From Tridacna crocea (taxonomy: Eukaryota; Mollusca; Bivalvia; Cardiida; Cardiidae): a stretch of 64,000 nucleotides of DNA. Where the stretch lies: assembly GCA_943736015.1 (NCBI GenBank), contig OX031065.1, positions 21,156,427 through 21,220,426 of the forward strand, given 5' to 3'. Below are positions 45,740-56,421 of this stretch, in pieces. Made by a program: the position numbers and the translations under genes. Within the stretch, counting starts at the first letter, position 1. Each line of letters opens with the position of its first letter. The notes below the pieces were generated by a model, which saw only the letters and a program-made list of their open reading frames with translations, was not told where the DNA came from and did not search any database.

Positions 45740-48700
45740 ATGTACATGTTAGTTGAATTTACCGATGAAAAAAACGTGGCAGTCATTCCTGATAGTTGGC
45801 TTGACGGAACGTCATGTGCAGTCTGGCCAGATGATTTGAAAGGGCCTGGACAAATAAACCGGGCTGTATTCGAGAAGGTCCCTCCAAAAGAGAGCTGGCC
45901 GGCTTATCCCATCAGGGAATTGTACCGAAATGGTGAGAATCTCCCTTTTTACTTTGCACTGTACAAATATGTGATAAAAGAAGTGTAAAATGTATTCTGA
46001 TAATCATAGAAATGGATTTCTGCACATGGATATGTTTCTCTTAGTGGTTTCTTTGGCAAGGCATGATGATAATGCGCTCACCAGACTTTCAGGTATTATG
46101 AAAACCAGCTCTTACTTGACTGGTGAAAGTCTGATGAAAACGGTCTATATTTTCCAGTGAAGTCTGAAAAATTATTCTAAATCTGAAATTATAATGTTTC
46201 TCAATAAAAAAGAAAAACAAAATATCTTTGCTAATTTTGTATTAAAGAAAATTACTTGAGCCACACTCATTGAAAAAGGGGCTTACTATACATGTATCTG
46301 CAAAAAGTACCCACCAAGGCAAGCATACTCAGTCTGCAAAGGATGACCTGGATGGGAACGTTTTGCAGTTAGTCAAATTTCTGCATGTCAAGGGACAAGT
46401 CTACCTCATGATTCAGTCAGTTGTGAGATAAAATGGGTGTTATGGATCCATAATGATGTGATGAATTGCTTGGTATCATGTATCACACAGATTCACTAAC
46501 CACCTTTAGCCAGAGCATGCCTCACTGTTTCTATTAATTTGATTACCAAACAACAATAATTTAGGCTTGTACAATTTGACAGCATTTGCAGAGGACAAAA
46601 TACAAGTAACTGAAAATTTCATTTTTGTTTTGTGAAAGGTAAAAAACATTATGGGAAAAGGAGAAAATGCTGGTTACCAGCGTTGGGTCCTTTTCCCACA
46701 ATGTTTTGTCATGGCTTTTTTCTCAGGATGGTCAAAAGTTGGGATTGTACAGTGGTAATGGGTTAAACCTTTACCAAGTACAATGTAATCTGGGTCTGTA
46801 TTCACCTACCATTCTTTAGAATGTTCTTTGTCTTATTCTTCAAGATTTTGTGACTGTAGAAGTAACAGAACTTCTGACTTGCTAAACCATTTTGTTCAGC
46901 CAGTCAGAAGTTGTGTCACTTTCACATTGACGAAACTCTAAAGAATAAGACTAAGAGCATTCTTATGAATGGTTGGTATGCCATCTGAAAATGCCTTTAA
47001 TAAAAAGTCCAGAATTTTAGCCTTGAAAAAGGATTCAATGCTGATAGCTGTCTTGTTGACACACATAATTATGCTTTTATCAGCCTTTTATCAGCTTATT
47101 TATATTAACCCTAAATACTGTTAATTTCAGAGTCATATGTTGAAGTCAGAAAAAGGCTTCGTAAAGCTGAAGAATTTTCGGACCTGGGAACTACAGCTGA
47201 TGATTCAGAGGATGAAGCTGTCAGAAAATCCAGACGGAAGAAAAGGTATTGCGACCAACTGTAGTCTGCATCAAGTTTTCTTAAATTATGAATATTTTTT
47301 TTTTTTAATTAATTCATACTGCTGCTGAACATTAATTGTCAAGCAATCTATCTACATTCAATTGGGTCATTTATTCACAATGAAAACATGCTGCATTGTT
47401 TAAATTGGGATCCGTTTTCTGTCACCTTTTTTTCTATATTTGTAAATTTAAGCACGACCATTTTAGATTAGGCAGAGGGATTACTATACGCAACATTTTC
47501 AAAAATCTTCTTCTCTGAAACCACAAGGCCCAGGGCTACTAAATTTTGCATGTAGTTTTATCTGATGGACCTTTAACGATTTCTTCATATTATATGCCTG
47601 GTTCCATTCCAGGGATCGTAAGTTAAACATGGGCTTCCAAAATATAGTCACTTCATTTTAAACATTAATCCAGGGAAATAAATCTCTTTATAAAGGGTAA
47701 AGGATAAAGTTTGTTACTCTTTGCCTCCCTTGATTATCAAACTGCAGTGATACATGACTGGTGCTAGATATTAAAGCTTTTGATTGAAAATATTCTGTTT
47801 TCAGGGAGAGTGATATATTTCTATGCTTATAGTTATGCTCATATGATGGAATATATTAAATTCTGAGTAAGGTTTCTATAACTCCGGTATTTTTTCCAAG
47901 AACTTTACCAATCATGCAACTGAATTAACATGCTTGTATTGCCTGACAGTGTTCATTGTTTTCGAAGGCCCTCTTTTTCAGGGTCATGAACACTTCAATT
48001 TGCATGATCAAGGGCTTAAAAGCCAGTGGAGCAGTACAGGGCCATCATGGCCCTCTTGTTGTATTTAGTGAGCATAAAATTAATTTCATTTCAGGGCAGT
48101 GATATTTTCGGAAGATGAGGAGGATAGATCAAGTCCAAGACCAAGTCAAAGACCAAGTCAGTCATATTTTCCTTCTACAAAACCAAGGTAAAAATTTATT
48201 CTTACTGTAAGGTTTTGCTGTTAAACTTAAAAACTTCATATCTTCTTTATTTTTAGAAATACAAATTCTACAAGTTTAATTTTTTCTTATACTGAATGGA
48301 AGAATAAATATTGTTTATTTTAATGTAAGAATGTCTAATGTATATAAACAGAGATTCAGATGTTTTTTTGCTTGGAAAAAAAATGCTATTAGTACCCTTT
48401 ACATTAATGGTTTATGGATTGAATTTAGAACTCTTTAACACCACCTTGAATAGCCTAAATCAGTCGCATCAAAGGGGAAGTTTCTTTTCATTCACCTAGC
48501 CATTGATTAGAAAAAATGACACCAATTACACTTACCTTTGTAAAATGTTTCTTGCAGTTTACACAATACCTGTGTAAAAGATTTTAAATGTTTTTTGGCA
48601 AGTCACATGGTAATACAAGTTTCTATAACAATCCAACTGATTTGAATCCATCAGCTGCATGTAAGCAAAAGGTTGAATTATCTCATATGGTTGAAATAAC

Positions 48701-51225
48701 TATTTCAATTTATCATAGATCTTACTCATCATCGGAGGACGACGAAGCTTCAAAGGAACTTCCAGTAAAGCCCCCGGCCCCATTACCACCAAGAGGGTAT
48801 TTTGGCCAAAAGTCTCCACAAGTTGGGAGCAGACAGATCCCTGTCACTATTGATCTGTCCACTGGTGACACAGTAAGGCCTGGAAACCAGGTGTCTATGA
48901 TAGGTATGTTCACCACAACATTTAAAAAAAAAAAAAGAACTTAAGTTACATGAGACAGCCGCAATTGTATACTGTATATGTGGATATACATGTTGAAAAA
49001 TGAGCAAATTGTTATTTGTTGGTATACTTCTGGTAAAGATTGCTGACAGAAATGTTTGCAAATTTTTCAAATTCAAAATATCGCAAAAAATTTCCACACA
49101 GTATAATTATATTCATGAATTTATTGAACTGCCTCACTGCATTCTTTTTTTGAAAAGTCATGGTACAGTTAAACAAATGGCATCATATGTACATGAAACT
49201 CATTACTTTCAAAAATATGATTCTTCCAAAAGTCACTACATTTCACAAATGGCATTAAGAGAAGTCTTTGAGATTCTGTGCCCTTACCCTTTACGATACA
49301 ATCCTGAGTTTTGATGACATGGAAAAGCAGCTATTTAAAACATTATGGGGAAAGTAGAAAGTGTTTCCTTCAAATTTATCTACCCTTTCCAGAACAAATT
49401 TCAATTTTTTAGTCAAATTTTATATTTTTTTCTGCAAATCCTTTCCAATCTGAACTATTCAAAGATTTATTTTATGGTAAAGAGTAAGGGGACAAATAAT
49501 GTTTCTACAAATTAAGGTGGTCTTAACTTGGAAAAGTTAGTTGTAAGTAGGGGCTATAGATCATTGTAACATGCATAGTTGAGTAGGAATATATATATAA
49601 TTAAAGGTAAAGAAATCATTACTTTGTTGCACAGTGTGTAATAAATTCCCTGTTTCTTTTTAGCAAGAGATGCAAGATTATTTACTTGCCTAGAAAAGCT
49701 GATTCAAGGCCAGAACGAAATTAAAAAGATGCTAGGACAATTGACAGGTGCCATATCTATCATTTCGGCAACCACAAGTTTTGCTGACAGTCAGCAATGG
49801 ACGAAACCGGAGAACCTGCCAATTCCAGTTGAGAGTGTGGAGATGATGGTTGAAGTTGAGGCCCTGCTTGAGGACAGGGATGTATTCAATGGTTTGGTAA
49901 GTTTAATTTTTCAACACCCTTAAGAACTGCTATTGGGGAGTTTATTATTATTTTCAGTCTGTGATGCTTGTATGTTTTTGTACTTTTATCTTTCACTGAA
50001 ATGTAGATAATGGTTATATCAGGTGAAGAATATAGATACTCTTTGAGTGTTTGTTTTTTCCATGTTTTGTTCTTATTTTTTTTTTTAACTCCGGAAAGTG
50101 ATATGGGTTTCCTTTGGTATTTGACCCATTTCTTATATGATTGTCATAATAATTTCAGTCAAACTACCTGTCCGTGCTGAGAGGAAAGACCGTGGCAGAG
50201 GGAACTAGAAGGGCCTTAACAACCGTTGTTAACAATCAGGTGGCCGTCAAGTATAACTGGAATGGTTTAAAGGGGAAGTTATCATTTGGGAAGCTTAAGC
50301 TCTGCGCAGCTGTACAAAGTAAGAACTCTTACTTCGAAAAAATTCTTTTCTAGACACTAATGACTTATACTGAATTTGTTCATCTCATTGAGCATGCTGC
50401 CAATACAGAAGTAAAATGTGTTATTATGTAGAATGTTTGCTTGGAAGTTTGTCAATGCCAATATGAAAATTCAAGACGATTATCACTTTTTCAATCAAAT
50501 AGCAACAGTTTATACGAAGCTTAAACCTGAGTGATGTTGAATATGCAGTATTCTTTTTGATTTATCTCGTCATTCTGTACCACTTTTTAACCCTTTACCC
50601 CATAACTTGATAAGGCATTTCTGTTGTATCTCTAATTGACCCTTAATAAGAGCAAGGATGAAACCATTTCTTGTGTGTATACGACACCTTTTGATAGCAT
50701 AGAGAACATTGTGACAAAAGGTGAAATTGCTTGTCACAAGCAATTTCACCTTTTGCCACAATGTTTTCAAAGGCTCCCACGAGCAATGTGTAGAATTGGG
50801 TATCTGTCGAGTAAAGAGTTAACCCAATACCAAACAGTCTTGTGTTATAATATCCTGAGGGAGACGACTTTTGAAAAAGATATGGGAAAAGAAGAAAACA
50901 ATGGCAATTATAACCATATTAACAATTTTTTCTACCCATTATAGGAAATGTCATCAATTGAGTAACATTTTAATCGTCTGCAAACAATTTGAAGTTCAAC
51001 AAGTCTAACATTTTATCAGATATTAAGAGGTAAACCCAAATATCAAAAGAAGTATGTATGAAAGCTTTTTTTAAATACCTTACAGGAGCAGTATTGAAGA
51101 GCTGCAAATGCTATGTCTCGGACTTTGAACGAGAGTGTAAAGCGTGGCTGCGCACAGCTTCGGACAGAGATGGGGGTAGGAAAAAGAGGAAGACCATCAC
51201 TAATACAGTAGGAGAGGAGGACTAA
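45740..51225 (+). CDS. DUF4806-type transposon accessory gene, seven exons
   Basis: Exons 45740-45932, 47131-47245, 48095-48187, 48719-48903, 49664-49896, 50159-50318 and 51086-51225. All introns are GT-AG and phases agree, giving 372 codons without a stop. Exon 1 holds the N-terminal MYMLVEFTDEKNVAVIPDSW and a WP..ESWPAYPIREL domain seen in many transposon-associated DUF4806 proteins. Exons 2-4 are charged and low-complexity (EVRKRLRKAEEFSD, SSEDDEASKELP). Exons 5-7 carry the DUF4806-like region (RLFTCLEKLIQGQNEIKKML, then NYLSVLRGK, VKYNWNGLKGKLSFGKLKLC) and a Lys/Arg-rich tail. Function unknown. By position it may be a DNA-binding partner of the transposase. Family naming rests on recall of the motif pattern. 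Confidence 0.85.
46534..46766 (-). repeat. Hairpin MITE in intron 1 of the DUF4806 gene
   Basis: GATTACCAAACAACAATAAT start to GTGGTAATGGGTTAA end. Palindrome with right-arm substitutions (CAGCGTTGGGTCC). Confidence 0.8.
46805..46976. repeat. 172-bp foldback repeat in intron 1
   Basis: Arms ACCATTCTTTAGAATG..CTTATTCTT and AAGAATAAGAC..CATTCTTATGAATGGT, with inner arms AGAACTTCTGACT/AGTCAGAAGTT. A different palindromic MITE from the main family. Confidence 0.65.
47465..48062 (-). repeat. GGGCCATCATGGCCC-type interspersed repeat
   Basis: Reads on the minus strand from ACAACAAGAGGGCCATGATG (48062) to a segment with GGTTTCAGAGAAGAAGATTT at about 47505. Repeats with this opening palindrome are frequent in bivalve genomes (recall, not searched). 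Lies in intron 2. Confidence 0.5.
49284..49489 (+). repeat. Hairpin MITE, decayed, in intron 4
   Basis: TTACCCTTTACGATACAATCC start, TTTATGGTAAAGAGTAA end. Palindrome reduced to a single arm (ACATTATGGGGAAAGTAG). Confidence 0.6.
50587..50822 (+). repeat. Second-subfamily hairpin MITE in intron 6
   Basis: TTAACCCTTTACCCCATAAC start and GAGTAAAGAGTTAA end. Central foldback GAACATTGTGACAAAAGGTG..GCTTGTCACAAGC..CACCTTTTGCCACAATG, a different core from the main family. Its last TTAA (50819-50822) is also the first TTAA of the next copy. Confidence 0.85.
50819..51035 (+). repeat. Hairpin MITE abutting the previous copy
   Basis: TTAACCCAATACCAAACAGTC start sharing its TTAA with the preceding MITE; decayed palindrome (AAGATATGGGAAAAGAAG). 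Supports TTAA as target and duplication. Confidence 0.65.
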
Positions 51226-51474
51226 ATCTCCAACTGTCTTCTCGGGGATGACATCACAGATTGGACTTTTTAGATTTTGTTGGGGTTACTTGGGAAATTA
51301 AAACCATTTAGTGTAATAGTTAGGGTTCTAAAAATAAGTTTTCAAAATTTACTGTTCTGCTCTTCTAAAATTCGAGTTTGGTTTTAATTTGAAATCATAC
51401 TTTGTGGCTTAACTGTTTTAGCGCCAAGTACATAATACACTTGACCTCCTTCACAGCCTCAAAATATAATCTGC

Positions 51475-51691
51475 TTAACTCATTACCAAACGACACAATT
51501 TTGGACTGTTCCAAATTGGAAGTATTTGCAAAAGACAAAATAAATGCGACTTAAATAATGAAACCTACTTTGGGAAGGGTAGAAAACATTGTGGGAAAAG
51601 GAGAAAATGCTGGTTTTTCTCCTTTTCCCACATTGTTTTCCAAAGGCTCCTTTCTAAAGGTTGTTAAAAGGATTGTGTGGTAAAGAGTTAA
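51475..51691 (-). repeat. Hairpin MITE downstream of the DUF4806 gene
   Basis: TTAACTCATTACCAAACGAC start to GTGTGGTAAAGAGTTAA end. Palindrome's centre shortened (AAATGCTGGTTTTTCTCC). A decayed AAGATCAGA..TCTGATCTGAT foldback follows at 51738-51795. Confidence 0.8.
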
Positions 51692-52215
51692 ACTGAAAAA
51701 TATTTTTGCCAGTAGGCTTGGCTGTAGAATTGGATAGTATAGATCCAAGATCAGAGTGCCATTTTGTGCAGTCTGATCTGATTTATGCCACCGTCCGTAT
51801 ATTCTGTTTTGGACTGTAGTTCTGAAATTAGATAAACAATTAATGCTCAAATTATTGCCTTGTACACTGGATGAATACTTAAAATGACAACTTTGTAGTT
51901 AAGTGATATTGCCCCGTTTAGATGTTTATTTTACTTTAGATCTGGCATTAGTCTGGTGATAACTGGCTGTCAGCACACCGAAGTGTCTTCTGACAGCAAG
52001 TTGTCAGCAGACTTATCTTTCTCCTTGAAGGCATTTGTCAGCATACACTAACAAAATGTCGTAACAGTTGGAAATATAGTGATATTGTGAATTGATGTCA
52101 ATCTAGTCATAACTGAAGATGCCCATCTAGTCACTACTTTATGTGCTTTAAATTATATGTGAAGTTTAAACTTGTGATAATGATCTTTTTATTTTTTGCA
52201 TTTTGTCTCTTTTGC

Positions 52216-52443
52216 TTAACCCATTATCAAACAACAATATTTTAGACTGGTCCAAATTAAAAGCATTTGCAGACGACAAAATAAAAGTGACTGAAATTTG
52301 AAATTTGTTTTGTGAAGGGTGGAAAAAATTGTGGGAAAAGAAGAAAATGCTGGTTACCAGCATTTTCTCATTTTCCCATAATATTTTCTAAAGTCTTCTT
52401 TCTCAGGGGCATCAAAAGTAGGGATTGTGTGGTAATGGGTTAA
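52216..52443 (-). repeat. Hairpin MITE, complete
   Basis: TTAACCCATTATCAAACAAC start and GTGTGGTAATGGGTTAA end; both end in TTAA. Palindrome nearly perfect (GCTGGTTACCAGC). Another remnant of the family is discernible at 53260-53460. Confidence 0.85.
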
Positions 52444-52454
52444 AAACTTTATAC

Positions 52455-52655
52455 TCTTGAAGGGACCTGCGTGACTCAGTGGTTTGAGTCGTGCTGGAAT
52501 CACTGGGTTATTTGTGGGAGTATCCTTGGGCAAGATACTTAAGAGCCCCAGCCTTCTACTTGTGAAACCAATGGCATGCATGGATATGCAAGCTGTTGCT
52601 GTGATACAATTGAAATGGCATTGAAAACGGCGTAAAACACCGTAAAAATCAGTCA
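52455..52655 (+). repeat. tRNA-derived SINE
   Basis: A tRNA-like head with A-box GTGACTCAGTGG and GAGTCGTGCTGGAATCACTG, then TTGGGCAAGATACTTAAGAG, a motif shared by conserved SINE cores, and a 3' end GGCGTAAAACACCGTAAAAA. About 200 bp. Sits in the 3' flank of the DUF4806 gene. 52656-53985 contains no gene. Confidence 0.65.
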
Positions 52656-53984
52656 TTTGTACTTTATACTAAAATCTTCTATTAGAATCTACATACTTTA
52701 GGAATTAAGGTTATGCTACGAAAGAGTAATTTTAAATATGGGTGAAAAATATAGGACAACTTCACTAGTCATTTCTTTTAGAATAAACACCCAAGGTGAT
52801 AGCTGATTCTAGTCAAACATTTCCACATGAAAGAATGATTACCACTGTTGAAAGATTATCAACTTTTTCTCAGAGCAATTTATGTTTTGCTTGATCTACA
52901 TTGTTTGCACTTGCTTGTATGTCATGTCTTAGAACAGAATGCCAAATATATATTGTGAAATATTTCTAGTCAGTGGTGTTTTTATATATGTATTCTTTAT
53001 TATCTTGAGAGCTAGTCCACTTGTTCATTAATCTTATCTTTCTTTGTTGAACGGCCATATACATGTGTAGGGGAGAACTGAAAAGGCATTTTGAGCTGCA
53101 TGTGTAAACAGTTGTTTCTCAATAAGGTTCATTGCTTAGATTTGGTTTTTTTTTGCTGTACATATCAATGATGTACAGTATTAGACAACATTAATATTTT
53201 ATGCAATCTGATGTTGGTGTAGGCCAAACACAGAAGATTATTTTCTGTCTAATTAAGGCCAAGTCTTGATTGAGCTAGAGTTAATTTTGTCCTCTGCAAG
53301 ATGCTTTCCTTATGGAATAGTCGAAAATTTTCTTGTGAGACAGTAAATTATACTTGATGTATGTTTTTCCTAAAGGGTGGAAAACTTTTTTGGAAAGAAA
53401 TTGCTGGTTCCAGTCTTCTACTTTGTGTTCATAAAAATTCGGACTGTTTGTAAAGAGGTTAATTAATTAAGAATTTCATAGAAAGAAAAAAGGTGGAACT
53501 TGAAAACTGTAGGATGCACATGAATTAAAGAAATTTTCAGTAATACGGCCAAATTTTTGTTGAAAGTTAAGAAATACCTGTGATGATGAAGTAAAATAAA
53601 AAAAAGTTCATGAAAAAAATGCTGTATTTGTAATTTCACTTTGATAGTTTGTAGAAGAAATCGATGTTAGACTACATATTGTTCACATTTTTTTTTAAAT
53701 CTCTATTTGTTGTTTGCATGCAAAAGTTGACATTCTTGCAGTTTTTTCATGTATGAATATTTAATATTTCTTAATAAATGCTTACATATTGTTAATATGC
53801 CTTTGTGTGTTTATGGATGCACTTTCCCTCGAAGATAGGATTAGATGAAACACCCGTTGTAATGTGAAAATTACCAAAACACTGGGGAATAATTGTATAA
53901 AAAACATCAGACCTTGGAGAGACGATGCCATTATCATCACAAGCATCTGATCCAAACCTACATTTGGTTTCTCTAGGTGCAGTT

Positions 53985-54186
53985 TCAGTGCTGATGTCGG
54001 GCTGATGTTGTCAGCCGATATCGGCCCGATATCGACAGCCGATGTCGGCCCGATGTTACCAGCCGATATCGGCCCGTCATCGAAAAGTGTTGCAAATCGA
54101 TATCGGCCCGATGTCGGCGCCGATATCGGCCCGATATAAATGGCGATATCGGCCCGATATCGGCCCGATATAAAATGCTTGCTGGG
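53985..54186 (-). repeat. Right subterminal GATATCGG array and TIR
   Basis: About ten GATATCGGCCCGATATCGG-like units (for example 54017, 54064, 54098, 54121, 54146) running into the terminal ATGCTTGCTGGG. Denser than the left array. Each core CCGATATCGG is itself palindromic. Confidence 0.88.
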
Positions 54187-54221
54187 GTATCATTAATTTC
54201 AAGTATCTCACATTCCTCCAT
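54187..54221 (-). pseudogene. Split Polinton gene, 5' part
   Basis: Start codon at 54221 and the first twelve codons (MEECEILEINDT) of the gene whose remainder is at 42188-42430. The DNA transposon is inserted directly after them. Confidence 0.8.
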
Positions 54222-54348
54222 TTTAAAAATGTGCTAAATACTTTAATAGATGTAGTTCCATATTTATAGTAATAGTTACCAGTAAAATTTAATTTTATCA
54301 TTTTTTTATATATTAATTTTTTTGCTTAACTTAAATAATTTTTTTCTT

Positions 54349-54761
54349 TCATGTTACTTTAATACCAGACCCACTGTTTAATTTTTTAACAAAATCCTGA
54401 ATAGCAATGGCACTCCCATCAATTAAATTGATAATACTTTGTGTTGTAGAGTTGCTCACCATGTTTACAGTGGTACCTTGCGCTTTAGCAGTATGTTTTT
54501 CCAAAATTTTGCGTGATTTTGGTGTTAAAGCTTTTGCAACTAATTTCTTTCCCGCGTCTACAGCAACATTCTTTCCAACCTCTAAAGCTTTTTTTGCTCC
54601 TTCCTTAGCAACACTCTTTGCAACATCTAAGGCAGAAGATTCAATTTGTTTAGCCGCGCAACTGGTAAAAATTTCGTGAGAAGGTTCGCAATACTGCTAA
54701 ATATTCCACGACCTCCGTATGCATACCTTTTATTAAATCCTCTTTTTTTAGGAGTAATCAT
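54349..54761 (-). pseudogene. Polinton basic virion-type protein (PX-like)
   Basis: From the ATG at 54761: a basic, Gly-rich start (MITPKKRGFNKRYAYGGRG), a hydrophobic segment (IFSSIANLLTKFL), then a frameshift at about 54660-54680. It continues with a long Ala/Lys-rich helix (SALDVAKSVAKEGAKKALEV, LTPKSRKILEKHT) to a stop at 54349. Small basic proteins with a hydrophobic helix in this position are usually virion core or membrane-active proteins of Polintons; the specific role is inference. Its start lies 4 bases beyond the stop of the preceding gene. Confidence 0.55.
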
Positions 54762-54764
54762 TTT

Positions 54765-55598
54765 TTATAGTATTGACATTAATTTTTTATAAGCGTTCGA
54801 ATCTATAACACCTTGCCTTTTTAAGTCATCACATATGCGTACTAACTCGTTTCTAACACCTGTGTTACCCGCTGCTTTGCTCGCTAACAACAGGTCAAGT
54901 TTTTCTATTAGTGCGTTAGGGTCACACGGAGTAACAACGATACCCTTTCCTCCGTATTCTTTTCTATTTCTCCAAATGGCACTGAGTATATTTTTCCATT
55001 TGTACCCTTTACTGCTTTTGCGACATTTACTGCTCGGGTCGTTTTTACTATAAAGAGCGTTGGTTTCCACCATTAAATTCGCATATAAACTTTAAGGTCC
55101 TCAAGTCTATAGATGTTTTCATCCGGTTCTTTAGACATAAGTAGCTCCCATAGACCAGGAGTGTCTTCATATTCTTTATCGCCAACTATAATATTGTTAT
55201 CATTGATAATAACTGGTTTATTACCGATTTATAAGTTTTTTTTGTTACATAATCCGTATGTTGTATCAGCTTCAGACTCAGTAGCAAACTTTCTTAGATA
55301 CTGTTCCGCTATTTTCCCCAAAAACAGCGGAGGTTCATCCACTTCTTCAGTTGGTTTATCATAAGCTGTTATAGATGGAAAGGCTGGAAATGTAATCGCT
55401 TGCGGTAATTTTTCTATACTTTCTTTGATAGGTTTAAGTTCTTCTACAACATCTTTGCTGTAGCTTTTTGCGTTTTTGTAATAGGTTTAAAAAACTTTGA
55501 AAGACCAGTTTGCAGTTCTCTCTCACCCGTTCTCTCCGCAAGTCGACTATCCCGGATATTCTTTTTAATTTTGGTGATGAAATTGGTGATATTGACAT
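54765..55598 (-). pseudogene. Conserved Polinton hypothetical protein, broken
   Basis: Pieces from right to left: a charged start with SRLAERTGERELQTGLSKFF; VVEELKPIKESIEKLPQAIT and FLGKIAEQYLRKFATESEA; IIVGDKEYEDTPGLWELLMS; and a final open stretch VRNELVRICDDLKRQGVIDS. Changes of frame at about 55465 and 55075-55080 and a stop near 55230 break it. The TPGLWEL block and the C-terminal NTGVRNEL block are, by recall, common in Polinton and related adintovirus-type genomes; biochemical role unknown. The start at 55598 is tentative. Confidence 0.6.
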
Positions 55599-56004
55599 AA
55601 ATTCTTTATATGCTAAAGGTTATACACGAAGTGAAACAGGAATTATAAAAGGTTTTACCTTTCCTTTTTATTTTGGTTCTGGTCCTGGTTCTAGTTCCGG
55701 GTATGAACCTCCTTTCGGTGAAAATAGTATTAGTGGTTTAAGGTATGGTTATAAGATGCCAAGAAGAGCAAAATTAACAAAAATAATTTTTCGCACTGGT
55801 TTAAACAGTCCTAGTTTAAACGAAATTCATGCACTTAATATGAAATTAAATTTCAGAATATATTTGATTTTTCCAATATTTCAATATAAAAGAACTGCCG
55901 TTAGAAAACATTTTTTAGCTAACTTACTGTCTGTAGCGTACGTTATGATACTAACAAGTATTTTATTTTATATTGTTAATTGTATAAAGTTGGATTTGTT
56001 TTGA
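55510..56004 (+). CDS. Hypothetical plus-strand ORF in Polinton
   Basis: 164 open codons in AT-rich DNA, the only plus-strand candidate of the Polinton. The first 30 codons overlap antisense to the preceding gene, so the true start may be internal. It reads FTFPFYFGSGPGSSSGYEPP, YGYKMPRRAKLTKIIFRTG, then two hydrophobic stretches (YLIFPIF, VAYVMILTSILFYIV) near the C-terminus. No family recognised; could be a truncated membrane or minor virion protein, or chance. Confidence 0.35.
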   Translation: MQFSLTRSLRKSTIPDILFNFGDEIGDIDINSLYAKGYTRSETGIIKGFTFPFYFGSGPGSSSGYEPPFGENSISGLRYGYKMPRRAKLTKIIFRTGLNSPSLNEIHALNMKLNFRIYLIFPIFQYKRTAVRKHFLANLLSVAYVMILTSILFYIVNCIKLDLF

Positions 56005-56074
56005 AAATTAAGTAGGCCTTACTGTTTGGTATTTGTAGTTTAATACACAACTTGAAAAGTTAAACCAATATGTA

Positions 56075-56205
56075 GTTAAGGCTAACACTAATGACGGGCT
56101 AAGGCAATTTAATAAAGTTGACGGTCTATTCAGGTGCTAAAAGTTGCCACCAGTGACGGGCCAAGGCCATCTGGTAAAGTTTGTCGGTCTATTCAGGGGA
56201 CAACA
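56075..56205 (+). repeat. Imperfect tandem repeat, about 70-bp unit
   Basis: Two diverged copies containing TGACGGGCTAAGGCAATTTA / TGACGGGCCAAGGCCATCTG followed by AAAGTTGACGG / AAAGTTTGTCGG and GTCTATTCAGG. Lies where other Polinton genes would be expected. Confidence 0.6.
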
Positions 56206-56421
56206 TAAACATGAATTCTTCTTATACAGTTACTAAACATTTGTGAGAATACTTGTTAGTATTGTAATATTGCAGTTTAATTTTTTTCCAACAAGGAAGT
56301 AAATAAAATGGGTTATATAACGGTTGTTTACGACTCGCCTTACTTCATCTATACTTCCTCTTTTGTTTTCGATGAGGAGATATAGAAAAAGGGGTTAAAG
56401 GCGATTCAGTTTGAACGTTTT

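Larger units (their letters stand above)
42431..54186 (+). mobile_element. 11.76-kb Tnp2/EnSpm-like DNA transposon nested in Polinton
   Basis: Ends are CCCAGCAAGCAT (42431) and its inverse ATGCTTGCTGGG (54186), flanked by GT on both sides (42429-42430, 54187-54188). Removal restores the interrupted Polinton gene exactly. Subterminal zones are arrays of palindromic CCGATATCGG/GCCCGA motifs. Two plus-strand genes: a Tnp2-like transposase and a seven-exon DUF4806-type gene. Large size, subterminal arrays and the transposase fold resemble EnSpm/CACTA elements, but the termini are not CACTA and the duplication is 2 bp rather than the usual 3. Confidence 0.9.

Noticed and set aside
54407-54679. Plus-strand 90-codon ORF
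   Set aside because: Antisense of the Ala/Lys-rich Polinton virion-type protein, whose minus-strand reading is far more protein-like.
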